Source of the DNA: an uncultured Paracoccaceae bacterium
Lineage (GTDB): Bacteria > Pseudomonadota > Alphaproteobacteria > Rhodobacterales > Rhodobacteraceae
DNA length: 64,000 bases
Direction of reading: 5' to 3'
Assembly (NCBI GenBank): GCA_937916485.1
Contig: CALFSV010000255.1
Coordinates: 40,333-104,332, forward strand
The notes beneath the pieces were generated by a model. That model saw only the letters and a program-made list of their open reading frames with translations. It made no database searches and was not told where the DNA came from. Made by a program: the position numbers and the translations under genes. Positions 40,951 to 49,251 of the stretch are shown piece after piece (position 1 is the stretch's first letter; each line of letters starts with the position of its first letter).

Positions 40951-42456
40951 ATGACCCTGTCCTTGCAATCTCTCAGCCGACGGTATGGCGCCGTCCAGGC
41001 CCTGAGCGAGGTGTCCTTTGACATCCGCCCGGGAGAGGTGCAGGCGCTGATGGGCGAAAATGGGGCAGGCAAATCGACACTCATTCGCCTGCTCGCGGGG
41101 TTAGAGCGGCCAGACACCGGCCAGGTCCTGCGCGATGGCCAGCCCATTGTCCTCGGCAGCCCCGCTGATGCAGAGGCTGCCGGACTGCGCTTTATCCACC
41201 AGGAACTGCACGTCGTTCCCGCCCTATCGGTGGCCGAGAACATGCATCTGCATCATCCCTACCCGACCCGGGCCGGGCTGGTGCGCTGGGGCAAGCTGCG
41301 CGACACGGCCAAACGGGCGCTGGCCCGACTTGGGCTGACGCATATTGATCCCGACGCGCCCATGGCGAGGCTTGGCGCCAGTGACAGGATGCTTGTCCGG
41401 ATCGCCGCCACCCTCATCACGGATGGCCCCGCCCCTTGGCTCTACGTCATGGATGAACCCACCGCCGCCCTCACGGGGGCCGAGGCCGAGCGCTTGTTTG
41501 ACGTGATAGGTGAATTGACCGCATCCGGGGCTGGTGTGCTTTATGTCTCGCACAGGATGGCAGAGGTCCTGCGCCTCGCCCGGACGGTGACAGTGCTGCG
41601 CGACGGGCGACACGTCTCAACCCGCTCTATCGGTGACACGACAGAGGGCCAGATCATCGCCGATATGACCGGGCGGGACCTTTCGGGGGATGTGCCGGAC
41701 CGGACCGTGCCGATCGGGACAGCGCCCCTTTTGCAGGTGGCCGGCCTGACGACCGCTACGCTGGGCCCGGTCAGCTTTGACCTGCGCCCCGGTGAGATCC
41801 TTGGCGTGGCCGGCCTGGCAGGTTCGGGTCGGGGGGCGCTGTTGCGCGCATTGATCGGGGCCAGCCCGCGCCGTGATGGCACGGTGACGATGGGCGACAC
41901 GTCCCTGACCCGGACAACCCCGCCCAAGGCGTGGTCAGCCGGGATCGCCTATGTCCCGCGAGAGCGCCGGTCAGAGGGGCTGATGATGCACCGCTCGATC
42001 CTGGAAAATGTTGCCCTGCCCCACCTTGGGCCGCTTGCCCGCGCCCGCGTCTTTCTGAACCGAAAGGCCGAGGCGAGGATGGTGGCCAAACGCGGTGCCG
42101 AAGTCCGGCTGAAGTCTGCCGCCCCAAGCCAGTCCTGCGATCACCTGTCGGGGGGCAATCAGCAAAAGGTCCTGTTCGCCCGAGCGCTGGCAGGCTCTCC
42201 CAAGGTCTTGCTTCTGGACGAACCGACGCGGGGCGTCGATGTGGGCGCCAAGCACGATATCTACCGCCTGATACGGTCGCTGGGCGATGCGGGTATGGGG
42301 GTGATCCTGGCCTCGTCGGACCTGCCCGAGCTCTTGGGCCTGTCGGACCGTATCCTTGTCCTGCACGACGGCCAGCAGGCCCATCTGTTGGATAACACCG
42401 GACTAACCGAGGCCGACCTCCTGACCCTGTGCTACACAAAGGAAGCCGCTGCATGA
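40951..42456 (+). CDS. Sugar ABC transporter ATP-binding protein (RbsA-like, two ATPase domains)
   Basis: This 501-residue protein has two ABC domains in tandem, as in RbsA/XylG/MglA. The first has Walker A GENGAGKSTLIR, the Q-loop in FIHQELHV, a degenerate signature (ARLGASDRMLVRIAATL) and Walker B LYVMDEPTAAL. The second has a degenerate Walker A (GLAGSGRGALLRAL), signature LSGGNQQKVLFARAL and Walker B VLLLDEPTRGVD. It powers uptake of the sugar bound by the upstream protein. Its stop overlaps the permease start (ATGA). No clear ribosome site is seen; the palindrome occupies that region. Confidence 0.93.
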   Translation: MTLSLQSLSRRYGAVQALSEVSFDIRPGEVQALMGENGAGKSTLIRLLAGLERPDTGQVLRDGQPIVLGSPADAEAAGLRFIHQELHVVPALSVAENMHLHHPYPTRAGLVRWGKLRDTAKRALARLGLTHIDPDAPMARLGASDRMLVRIAATLITDGPAPWLYVMDEPTAALTGAEAERLFDVIGELTASGAGVLYVSHRMAEVLRLARTVTVLRDGRHVSTRSIGDTTEGQIIADMTGRDLSGDVPDRTVPIGTAPLLQVAGLTTATLGPVSFDLRPGEILGVAGLAGSGRGALLRALIGASPRRDGTVTMGDTSLTRTTPPKAWSAGIAYVPRERRSEGLMMHRSILENVALPHLGPLARARVFLNRKAEARMVAKRGAEVRLKSAAPSQSCDHLSGGNQQKVLFARALAGSPKVLLLDEPTRGVDVGAKHDIYRLIRSLGDAGMGVILASSDLPELLGLSDRILVLHDGQQAHLLDNTGLTEADLLTLCYTKEAAA

Positions 42457-43424
42457 GCGCCTTGTTCCGCCGCTTTGGCAGCCTGATCGGCATGGCCGCC
42501 ATCGTTGTCTTCTTTGCCGTAGCCCTGCCCGACACCTTCATGACGGCGCGCAACTGGCTCAACATCAGTCAGCAAATCTCGATGCTGGCCGTCGTCGCTG
42601 CGGTCATGACGGTGGTCATGGTCATGGGCGACTTTGACCTGTCGGTCGGGTCGATGGCATCCCTCGCCGGGGTCGTCGCCGCGGTCCTGTTCGTGCAGGG
42701 CTGGTCGGTGCCTGCCGCCCTTGCCGCTGCCATAGTCGTGGGGCTGATCGGGGGGCTGTTCAACGGGGTTCTTGTCAGCGTGATCGGCATCCTGCCTTTC
42801 GTCGCGACCCTTGCCACCCTGACGGTCTATAGCGGGGCGGCCTTTCTGGTGAGCGATGGCAAGACCATCTTTGGGCGCGACATTCCCGCCACCTTCTCGG
42901 ACTTTGCCCGGTCGGGGCTGGCGCTTGGCGACATCGATGGACGACCGGCACTCTTTCCGGCCCTTAGCCTTGTTGCCCTGGCTGTTACGGCCATCGTCTG
43001 GGTCGTGTTGGAGCAAACCAGCTACGGGCGCAGGCTATATGCCATTGGCGGCAATGCCGAGGCGGCGCGGCTGGCGGGTGTTCCGGTCACGGTCCTGCGC
43101 CTGTCCGCCTTTGCCTTTACCGGCGTCGGGGCGGCGATTGCGGGGCTGATGTATGCCAGCCGCGTCGCTTCGGCCAATCCGGTGCAGGGGGACGGGCTGA
43201 TGCTGACGGCTATCGCTGCCGTCTTTCTGGGGATGACCCTGACAGAGAATGGGCAACCGCGCGTCCTTGCGACCTTGGCTGGCGTGGTGGTGTTGGGTGT
43301 ATTGGACAACGGTCTGACCCAGATGTCGGTGGACAGCTATGTCCGCGAGGTGCTTGTTGGCGCCATCATCCTGATCGCGGTCAGCGCCAGCGCATTGGGG
43401 CGCAGGGGCCTGTTTGGACGCTAG
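42453..43424 (+). CDS. Sugar ABC transporter permease (RbsC-like)
   Basis: This 323-residue inner-membrane permease of the BPD_transp_2 family has about ten helices. The conserved cytoplasmic motif reads GRRLYAIGGNAEAARLAGVPV, and FDLSVGSMASLAGVVAA and NGVLVSVIGILPFVATLAT precede it. Start at 42453 overlaps the ATPase stop; an earlier in-frame start is inside the ATPase gene. The import cluster has three genes plus the divergent kinase, and no regulator. Confidence 0.93.
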   Translation: MSALFRRFGSLIGMAAIVVFFAVALPDTFMTARNWLNISQQISMLAVVAAVMTVVMVMGDFDLSVGSMASLAGVVAAVLFVQGWSVPAALAAAIVVGLIGGLFNGVLVSVIGILPFVATLATLTVYSGAAFLVSDGKTIFGRDIPATFSDFARSGLALGDIDGRPALFPALSLVALAVTAIVWVVLEQTSYGRRLYAIGGNAEAARLAGVPVTVLRLSAFAFTGVGAAIAGLMYASRVASANPVQGDGLMLTAIAAVFLGMTLTENGQPRVLATLAGVVVLGVLDNGLTQMSVDSYVREVLVGAIILIAVSASALGRRGLFGR

Positions 43425-43431
43425 GACGGCG

Positions 43432-44802
43432 TCAGGGCGCCTCTAGGACATCGTCCAGAAGTTGGCCAACCCCCTCTGCGTCAAGACTGTCGAACCGGCC
43501 AGAGAGTTGGGCCAGCCGCCCGGCCCGTTTTTCCCCCAGCACAGGGTCTGCAAATCCATGGAACTTGGCCAGAATCTCTGCGTCGGACAAAGGCAGATCA
43601 GTGTCACCGCGCGGGGTTCTGGGCGGCGCTGACAGTCGGCGACCGTCCTTCGTCAGGATCGTGACCGCCGCCCAGCGCTTTCCCACACTCATCGCTGTCA
43701 ACTCGGGGTCGTCGATCAGCGTGGTCGCCTGGCTGACCCGAAGCACCTCCGGGTCGTCAAGGATCGCTGGGGTCAGCTCTGCCGGGCCGATCCCACCGCG
43801 AACGATGACGAGGGCCACCGGGAAGGCGATGGAATAGGCGAATTCGTCCATTGTCCTTGGCGTATGCCCGGCCAGGCGAGTCGCGTTGTGAAAGGTCCGG
43901 ATCTCGACCCCGGCCACCTCGCCGTGGTGCAGGCCATGTTCGATCATCAGATCGCGCGCCGCATCCAGCGAAGGGTGCGCCCAGCGACAGCAGGGCCAGG
44001 GCTTGTAGTGGGTATGCTCAACCGTATGCCATGCGTCGCCCAGCCCGGCCCAATAGGGGGCCGCCTCTGCGCTTTCGCAGGTAAGGGCGGGGGCCCCGGT
44101 AAAGCCCGATTTGGCCAGATAGGCCGCGCTGACACCGGCAGGTGCGCCCCAACCAACCCCGTCACGCAGCATGGTTGGATGGTCAATGCAGCGCATCATC
44201 TGGCTTCGGGGGCCGTGGTATTCGGCGATGCCAGCCGCATGGCGGATCTCTTCCTCTGTCGCACCAAGCATCCTGGCCACAGCGACAGCCACCCCCACGG
44301 CTGTCCAGGCGCCCGAGGTGTGATAATCGGCACAGGTCGCATGCTGGACCTGTCCGGCGCGGTAGCTGACCTCGTACCCGATGGCCAGCCACAGGGCAAA
44401 ATCCTGCCCGGTGATCTGCCGCCCTTGCCCGCGCAGAGCATCGGCCACCGCCAGAAGGGCCGGGAAGACCGCCGACCCCGCATGGCCCTTGTTGATCGAG
44501 GTTCCGTCATGCGCGTCAATGCTGTCGACCGTAAAAGCCCCGGTCATCGCCGCCCCCGCGGGGCTGACCAAACGCCCGTCCATCAGCATCCGGGCCTCCC
44601 CGACCGTCCCAACCCCGAACAGGGCAACCGCCCCCTTGCGGGCGATGCCCGACATCTCGGTCGTGGCACCAACTGCCGCGACGCCCATCGTGTCGATAAA
44701 GCTGCGGCGCAGCGTCGCCAAAAGCGGAGGTGGCAGGTCCTCATACCGCAGCCTCGCGGCAAAGCCCGCCATATCAGTAGGCAAGGCCAAAGGAGCGGTC
44801 AT
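43432..44802 (-). CDS. MmgE/PrpD-family protein
   Basis: This 456-residue protein is of the 2-methylcitrate dehydratase (PrpD) / cis-aconitate decarboxylase / iminodisuccinate epimerase family. Marks are FIDTMGVAAVGA, DSIDAHDGTSINKGHAGSAVFPALLAVAD, HTSGAWTAVGVA, THYKPWPCCRWAHPSLDAA and FAYSIAFPVALVIVRG. It is last in a minus-strand operon with glycerate kinase and a Dabb protein, not with prpB/prpC, so methylcitrate dehydration is unlikely. A dehydratase or epimerase of another hydroxy acid fits better. The reaction remains open. Confidence 0.85.
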   Translation of the reverse strand: MTAPLALPTDMAGFAARLRYEDLPPPLLATLRRSFIDTMGVAAVGATTEMSGIARKGAVALFGVGTVGEARMLMDGRLVSPAGAAMTGAFTVDSIDAHDGTSINKGHAGSAVFPALLAVADALRGQGRQITGQDFALWLAIGYEVSYRAGQVQHATCADYHTSGAWTAVGVAVAVARMLGATEEEIRHAAGIAEYHGPRSQMMRCIDHPTMLRDGVGWGAPAGVSAAYLAKSGFTGAPALTCESAEAAPYWAGLGDAWHTVEHTHYKPWPCCRWAHPSLDAARDLMIEHGLHHGEVAGVEIRTFHNATRLAGHTPRTMDEFAYSIAFPVALVIVRGGIGPAELTPAILDDPEVLRVSQATTLIDDPELTAMSVGKRWAAVTILTKDGRRLSAPPRTPRGDTDLPLSDAEILAKFHGFADPVLGEKRAGRLAQLSGRFDSLDAEGVGQLLDDVLEAP

Positions 44803-45110
44803 CGGGTTTCGAGGTCAAAGACCGTGATGCCGTCGCCACCCCCATCACATAGGGCGACAAGCCTGCCTCCGGCGGCCTTATGGGCCGGGTGAGCATCATA
44901 GGCGGCCAGCGCCGCCCGGTCCCGAAAGGTGGCAACGAAGCCCCAGGTATAGCCGGCACTTTTGTTCTCGTAGTCACGGTTGGGACCGCAGGCAAAGCTT
45001 TCAAAGCCATCGACCAGCGGCATGATGGCGGCCAACGCCTGAAACACGCTATCCCGCTCTACCGGATCAACCGAGGCGGGGATGGCGCAGTAAACGCAGT
45101 GCTGGATCAT
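44799..45110 (-). CDS. Dabb-family (stress-responsive alpha/beta barrel) protein
   Basis: This 103-residue ferredoxin-like fold protein is of the Dabb domain family, starting MIQHCVYCAIPASVDPVERD and including FESFACGPNRDYENKSAGYTWGFVATFRDRAALAAYDAHPAH. The pattern G.....N...k..gy.wg....F.d..al..Y..hp.H is the Dabb signature. It overlaps both neighbours by ATGA (glycerate kinase before, MmgE/PrpD after), so all three are translated together. Dabb proteins are often small lyases, cyclases or of unknown role; its function here is not known. Confidence 0.85.
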   Translation of the reverse strand: MIQHCVYCAIPASVDPVERDSVFQALAAIMPLVDGFESFACGPNRDYENKSAGYTWGFVATFRDRAALAAYDAHPAHKAAGGRLVALCDGGGDGITVFDLETR

Positions 45111-46378
45111 TGGGTCACGCCCTTTGGAAAAATCAGGATCGCCCTGAAGTCATTGACATTTGTCAAGGTCGGACCCGTGACGACCTGATCGCCGGACGCG
45201 GCAAAAAAGCTGTGACTGTCGTTGAGAGCCAGCGCCCGGGTCGCGTCAGCAGGCGCGCGGGCCAAAATGTCAGGGCCGATGATGGCCCCCGCCACTTCTG
45301 CCGCTCCGTCGACACCATCGGTGTCGCAGGCAATGGCATGGATGCCCTCTGCCCCCTCCAACGCCACGGCAAGGGCCAGCGCGTATTCGGCATTCGGCCC
45401 GCCTATGCCGTCGCCACGGCGGGTCACGGTCAACTCTCCGCCGGACAAGAGGAGGACAGGCGCATCGCCTGTGGTAAGGCCTGCCTGCGCCCCCAGCGCA
45501 AGCGCCGCGTGGGCTGTCGCCACCTCCCGCGCCTCGCCCTCGAGGGCATCGCCAAGGATGCGGACCACGCAACCGGCCTCTGCGGCAAGTTCGGCCGCCG
45601 CGGCAAGGGATTGCGACGGGGCAACGATGACGCGATTCTCGACCCTGCTCAGGCGGGGGTCGCCTGGAGGGACGACGCCGGTCGGACCGCCAAGCACCGC
45701 GTGGGCCGATGGGGGCAAAGCGATCGACCAGCGTGCGACAATGTCGCGGGCGTCCTGCGGGGTCGAGGCATCTCCGACCGTTGGACCAGAGCCGATATAG
45801 GCCGGATCGTCCCCCGGCACGTCCGAGATCATCAATGACACCATCTGGGCGGGCCATGCCGCGGCGGCCAACTGGCCGCCCTTGACCCGGCTCAGGTGCT
45901 TGCGCAGGATATTCATCCGGTCAATCGGCGCGCCTGAGGCCAGAAGGGCCGCGTTCACGCCCTGCTTTTCCGCCAGCGTCATCGTTCCGGCAGGTGCAAC
46001 CAGAAGGGCCGACGCACCGCCCGAAATCAGAGCCAGCACCATGTCGCCCTCCCTCAGCCCTTCCAACAGGGCCAACATGCGGGTGGTAGCGGCTTCTCCG
46101 GCCGCATCCGGAACCGGGTGTGCCGCCTCGACGATCTCAATGCCCTGACAAGGGCGGGCATATCCGTACCGTGTGATGACGAGGCCGTCACACGGGCCCC
46201 AAGCGGCCTCAACCGCCTCGGCCATGCGGGCAGAGGCCTTGCCGGCCCCGACGACCACCACCCGTCCATCAGGACGGGGCGGAAGGGCTGCGGGAATCAC
46301 CAGCATCGGATCAGCCACGGCGACGGCCCGATCAAACAAGCGGCGCAAGAGGACGGCAGGGGATTCGGCAGGGGTCAC
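45107..46378 (-). CDS. Glycerate 2-kinase / MOFRL-family (GckA, TtuD-like)
   Basis: This 423-residue protein from the GTG at 46378 has DUF4147 at the N-terminus (VVVVGAGKASARMAEAVE, ALISGGASALLVAPAGTMTL, LRKHLSRVKGGQLAAAAWPA, SDVPGDDPAYIGSGPT) and MOFRL at the C-terminus (LLSGGELTVTRRGDGIGGPNAEYALALA, IACDTDGVDGAAEVAGAI). It phosphorylates D-glycerate to 2-phosphoglycerate, and was formerly annotated hydroxypyruvate reductase. A TTG at 46399 also opens the frame, but the GTG has GGA eight bases upstream and gives the usual N-terminus. It leads an operon with Dabb and MmgE/PrpD genes, which suggests a hydroxy-acid pathway ending in glycerate. Confidence 0.87.
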   Translation of the reverse strand: MTPAESPAVLLRRLFDRAVAVADPMLVIPAALPPRPDGRVVVVGAGKASARMAEAVEAAWGPCDGLVITRYGYARPCQGIEIVEAAHPVPDAAGEAATTRMLALLEGLREGDMVLALISGGASALLVAPAGTMTLAEKQGVNAALLASGAPIDRMNILRKHLSRVKGGQLAAAAWPAQMVSLMISDVPGDDPAYIGSGPTVGDASTPQDARDIVARWSIALPPSAHAVLGGPTGVVPPGDPRLSRVENRVIVAPSQSLAAAAELAAEAGCVVRILGDALEGEAREVATAHAALALGAQAGLTTGDAPVLLLSGGELTVTRRGDGIGGPNAEYALALAVALEGAEGIHAIACDTDGVDGAAEVAGAIIGPDILARAPADATRALALNDSHSFFAASGDQVVTGPTLTNVNDFRAILIFPKGVTQ

Positions 46379-46490
46379 GTTTATCGTCCATTCAGGCAAT
46401 CAGTTGGCGCAGACTGCACCGGAAAAGGGTCTGCATCCAGCGCCATCCACGTTCAAAAAGCCGGTGACAGGATTTTCCGTTGATTAGCGT

Positions 46491-46519
46491 TTGACACCGC
46501 TCGCGGGGCAAAGTATCGC
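46491..46519 (+). promoter_or_regulatory. Sigma70-type promoter of the tRNA gene
   Basis: A perfect -35 box TTGACA (46491-46496) and a -10 box TATCGC (46514-46519) are separated by exactly 17 bp. The expected start is seven to eight bases on, about eight bases before the mature 5' end of the tRNA. Confidence 0.8.
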
Positions 46520-46533
46520 ACCACCGATTGCTT

Positions 46534-46610
46534 GGCGTGGTAGCTCAGCTGGTTAGAGCACAGCACTCATAATGCTGGGGTCGGCGGTTCAAGTCCGCCC
46601 CACGCTACCA
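46534..46610 (+). tRNA. tRNA-Met (CAT), elongator-like, CCA encoded
   Basis: This 77-base cloverleaf has acceptor arm GGCGTGG pairing with CCACGCT (first pair G-T), a D arm with AGCTCAGCTGGTTAGAGC, an anticodon stem CAGCA/TGCTG with loop CTCATAA (CAT at 46568-46570), and a T arm around GGTTCAAGTCC. It ends ACCA, with the CCA genome-encoded. It lacks the C1 and paired G-rich anticodon stem of initiator tRNA, so elongator Met is most likely. A lysidine-modified tRNA-Ile (CAT) is the alternative but has a different acceptor arm. No integrase gene or att-like duplication is seen nearby. Confidence 0.93.
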
Positions 46611-46771
46611 AGCAACCTCCTTTGGGTACGATGTTTGACCAGGTCGCTGAACGGGCGCCCCGGAGACAGGCGCAAAGGGATGTGTCGAAAGCTCTTTCCA
46701 GAACCGCGAAACGGGATGTCTTTCCCGCGCGCGAGAAATCGGGCATGTCACGACAAACAAAGGCGTGATCC

Positions 46772-48193
46772 ATGACCGAATTACTCGACCAACTTCGCCA
46801 AGTAGTGGGCCCAACTCATGTGCTGACCGGAGCGGACTGCGCTCGATGGGACCACGACTGGACAGGGGCGTATAGCGCCACCCCCTTTGCAGTTGTGCGC
46901 CCCGCCTGCACAGCCGAAGTGTCCGAAGTCCTGCGTATCGCACACGCAAGCAGCACACCCGTCGTGCCCGTCTCGGGCAACACCGGACTGGCGGGGGGAA
47001 CCTATGCCAAGCGGGCCATCATGCTGTCCGTGGACCGGATGAATGCCATCCGTGAAATCCGCAAAGACGGTCGGCTGGCGATTGTGGAGGCCGGGGTGAT
47101 TCTGGCCAACCTTCACAGCGCGGCGGCGGAACACGATCTGATCTTTCCCCTCACATTCGGCGCGCGCGGCTCTGCCATGGTCGGGGGGTTCCTCTCAACC
47201 AACGCCGGGGGCTCGAACGTTCTGCGCTACGGGAACACGCGTGATCTGTGCATGGGGCTCGAGGTTGTCCTGGCAGACGGGCGGGTCATGAACCTGATGA
47301 GCGAGCTGCACAAGGACAACTCGGGCCTGAACCTGCGCCACCTGATGGTGGGGGCCGAAGGCACCTTGGGGATCATCACAGCAGCCGTGCTAAAGCTTAA
47401 GCCCCGCCCAAGGGCCTATGCCACCGCCATGCTGGCAGTCCCGAAACTGTCCGACGCGGTCGGCCTGCTCAACCGGATCCAGGACCTGACAGGTGGCGCG
47501 GTAGAGGCCTTTGAATACATGCCGCGCAGCTACATCGAAGGACATCTGCGCGAAATCGCCGGTGCCCGGCCGCCCTTCGAAAAGATGTACGACGTCAACA
47601 TCATGATCGAGATAGGCGCCACCGCCCCCCGCGACGCCGATCCCTTACCAGACGGATCAGTACCCATTGTCACCCTGCTGGAAGACACGCTGGCCCGCTT
47701 CCTCGAGGATGGCACGCTCGAGGACGCAGTCATTGCCACCAACGAGGCGCAAAGGGCCGAGATGTGGGCAAGGCGCGAGGCTGCCGCCGAAGTCGTCTTT
47801 GCCCGCCAGCCGGTTGTCAACAACGACATCTGCGTACCAGTGGACAAGGTCGCCAGGTTCCTGGACGACGCGATCGCACGGATCAATGCCTTCGACCCGG
47901 GGGCCGAGGCACTCTGCGTCGCCCACTTGGGAGATGGGAACGTTCATTACACGGTCTACCCTTCAACCGCTGACCCGGCCCTTGCCGACCGCATCCTCGA
48001 GACCGTCGAAGATGTCGTTCAGGATCTGTCCGGCAGCTTTTCTGCCGAACACGGCATCGGACTGGGCAAGCTCACATCAATGCAACGGCGCAAGGACCCC
48101 GTCGCGCTGAACGTGATGCACAGCATCAAGGCAGCTCTCGACCCAAAGGGAATTCTCAACCCCGGCAAGGTCTTCCCGCCGGTCGACAGCTAG
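46772..48193 (+). CDS. FAD-linked oxidoreductase, D-2-hydroxyglutarate/glycolate dehydrogenase-like
   Basis: This 473-residue flavoprotein is of the GlcD / D-lactate / D-2-hydroxyglutarate dehydrogenase family. The N-terminal PCMH-type FAD domain has VVPVSGNTGLAGGT, LTFGARGSAMVGGFLSTNAGGSNVLRYGN, VLADGRVMNL and LMVGAEGTLGIITAAVLKL. The C-terminal domain has CVAHLGDGNVHYTVYP with metal/substrate His, and AEHGIGLGKL. It oxidises a 2-hydroxy acid and gives electrons to a carrier such as ETF or quinone. It stands alone after the tRNA and converges on hemC. Which hydroxy acid cannot be settled from sequence. Confidence 0.88.
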   Translation: MTELLDQLRQVVGPTHVLTGADCARWDHDWTGAYSATPFAVVRPACTAEVSEVLRIAHASSTPVVPVSGNTGLAGGTYAKRAIMLSVDRMNAIREIRKDGRLAIVEAGVILANLHSAAAEHDLIFPLTFGARGSAMVGGFLSTNAGGSNVLRYGNTRDLCMGLEVVLADGRVMNLMSELHKDNSGLNLRHLMVGAEGTLGIITAAVLKLKPRPRAYATAMLAVPKLSDAVGLLNRIQDLTGGAVEAFEYMPRSYIEGHLREIAGARPPFEKMYDVNIMIEIGATAPRDADPLPDGSVPIVTLLEDTLARFLEDGTLEDAVIATNEAQRAEMWARREAAAEVVFARQPVVNNDICVPVDKVARFLDDAIARINAFDPGAEALCVAHLGDGNVHYTVYPSTADPALADRILETVEDVVQDLSGSFSAEHGIGLGKLTSMQRRKDPVALNVMHSIKAALDPKGILNPGKVFPPVDS

Positions 48194-48196
48194 AGG

Positions 48197-48210
48197 CTCG
48201 CGCCTCCTCC
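48197..48210. terminator. Short stem between converging FAD dehydrogenase and hemC genes
   Basis: GAGGC/GCCTC form a five-base-pair GC stem with a four-base loop in the 16-bp space between the two stops. It is a weak candidate for a shared terminator. Confidence 0.3.
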
Positions 48211-49160
48211 TACGTCGCTGCGCTGTCAAAAAAGCCCGGGCCGGCTTGCTCCAATAGTTTGCGAGCCATATCACGACCAAGTTCGGGGCCATCCTCGATC
48301 GGCGCCTCGCCCGCGTCGGCCAACACACGTGTGCCATCCGTGCGCAGGATTTCACCGCGCAGCCGCAGGGTGCCACCATCCAATTCGGCCAGGCCGCCAA
48401 TCGGCGTCTCGCAAGAGCCGTCCAGGGCGCCCAGAAACGCCCGTTCCGCCGCAAGCCTCTGGCCGGTTGGGCCATGATGGATCGCGGCCAAAAGGTCTGC
48501 CGTGACGGGATCGTCGATCCGGCGCTCGATCCCGATGGCGCCCTGCGCCACGGCTGGCAGCATCTCGTCCGTCGAAATGGCGACACGTGGCACATCTGAC
48601 ATATGAAGACGGTTCAACCCGGCCATCGCCAGGAACGTCGCCGCGGCCACGCCCTCGCTCAACTTGCGCAATCGGGTTTGAACGTTGCCGCGAAACTCAA
48701 CGATGTTCAGATCAGGACGGCGATGCAGCAACTGGGCGCGCCGACGCAGGCTTGAGGTGCCAACGGTCGCCCCTTGGGGCAAATCAGCAAGGGCACCCTG
48801 CCCCAACGAGATAAAGGCATCCCGCACATCCTCGCGCGGCAGATAGGTGTCCAGAATGAGGCCCTCAGGCTGGTCCACCGGCATGTCCTTCATCGAATGG
48901 ACTGCAATATGGATGGACCCGTCCAACAAGGCCTCTTCGATCTCGCGGGTGAAAAGGCCCTTGCCGCCAATCTCCTTGAGAGGGCGGTCCTGGATGGCAT
49001 CGCCTGTCACCTTGATGACGACGATAGAAAAGGCCTCTTCGGGCAGGTCAAAAGCTGCCATGAGCCGCGAACGGGTCTCATGCGCCTGAGCCAAGGCCAG
49101 GGGAGACCCCCGGGTTCCGATATTGAGGGGCGAAGCGGGAGAGGGCAGGGTCAATTTCAT
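48210..49160 (-). CDS. hemC: Hydroxymethylbilane synthase (porphobilinogen deaminase)
   Basis: This 316-residue cytoplasmic enzyme joins four porphobilinogen units into hydroxymethylbilane. It starts NIGTRGSPLALAQAHETRS, then has KEIGGKGLFTREIEEALLDG, HSMKDMPV, TSSLRRRAQLLHRRPDL, FRGNVQTRLRKL and LDGSCETPIGG, with the Cys that carries the dipyrromethane cofactor. It is divergent from hemE. In Rhodobacter this divergent pair is part of the tetrapyrrole supply for haem and bacteriochlorophyll. The start is not backed by a strong ribosome site (AAGAAAG only). Confidence 0.95.
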   Translation of the reverse strand: MKLTLPSPASPLNIGTRGSPLALAQAHETRSRLMAAFDLPEEAFSIVVIKVTGDAIQDRPLKEIGGKGLFTREIEEALLDGSIHIAVHSMKDMPVDQPEGLILDTYLPREDVRDAFISLGQGALADLPQGATVGTSSLRRRAQLLHRRPDLNIVEFRGNVQTRLRKLSEGVAAATFLAMAGLNRLHMSDVPRVAISTDEMLPAVAQGAIGIERRIDDPVTADLLAAIHHGPTGQRLAAERAFLGALDGSCETPIGGLAELDGGTLRLRGEILRTDGTRVLADAGEAPIEDGPELGRDMARKLLEQAGPGFFDSAAT

Positions 49161-49176
49161 GAGTCTTTCTTAGATG

Positions 49177-49194
49177 TGTAAACAAAACCTGACA
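49177..49194. promoter_or_regulatory. TGT-N12-ACA motif between hemC and hemE (PpsR/CrtJ-like)
   Basis: TGT at 49177-49179 and ACA at 49192-49194 are separated by exactly 12 bases, with the right half GACA. This is the consensus form of PpsR/CrtJ sites, which in purple bacteria repress photosynthesis and tetrapyrrole genes in air. Only one site is seen; PpsR usually binds pairs. Chance occurrence is not negligible for a six-base pattern. Confidence 0.4.
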
Positions 49195-49196
49195 AC

Positions 49197-49211
49197 TGCC
49201 TTGACAAGGCA
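49197..49211. promoter_or_regulatory. Dyad TGCCTTG-A-CAAGGCA upstream of hemE
   Basis: Perfect seven-base arms around one central A lie 40 bases before the hemE start. They include TTGACA (49201-49206), which could serve as a -35 box, although no good -10 is at the right distance. It could be an operator; the regulator is unknown. Confidence 0.4.
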
Positions 49212-49251
49212 ACTGGCTCTTGGGACCAAAAGACTAACTTTAGGAGTTCAA

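Noticed and set aside
43864..44892. A 342-codon plus-strand frame over the MmgE/PrpD gene
   Set aside because: Antisense shadow; the minus-strand gene is a full-length member of a known family with overlapping operon neighbours.
46611..46771. Possible integration scar after the tRNA gene
   Set aside because: No integrase, no repeat of the tRNA 3' end and no change in composition or gene content downstream.
49161..49195. TTGTCA-17-TAAGAA on the minus strand as a leaderless hemC promoter
   Set aside because: The -10 box would be only six bases from the start codon; plausible but unsupported, so not listed as a feature.
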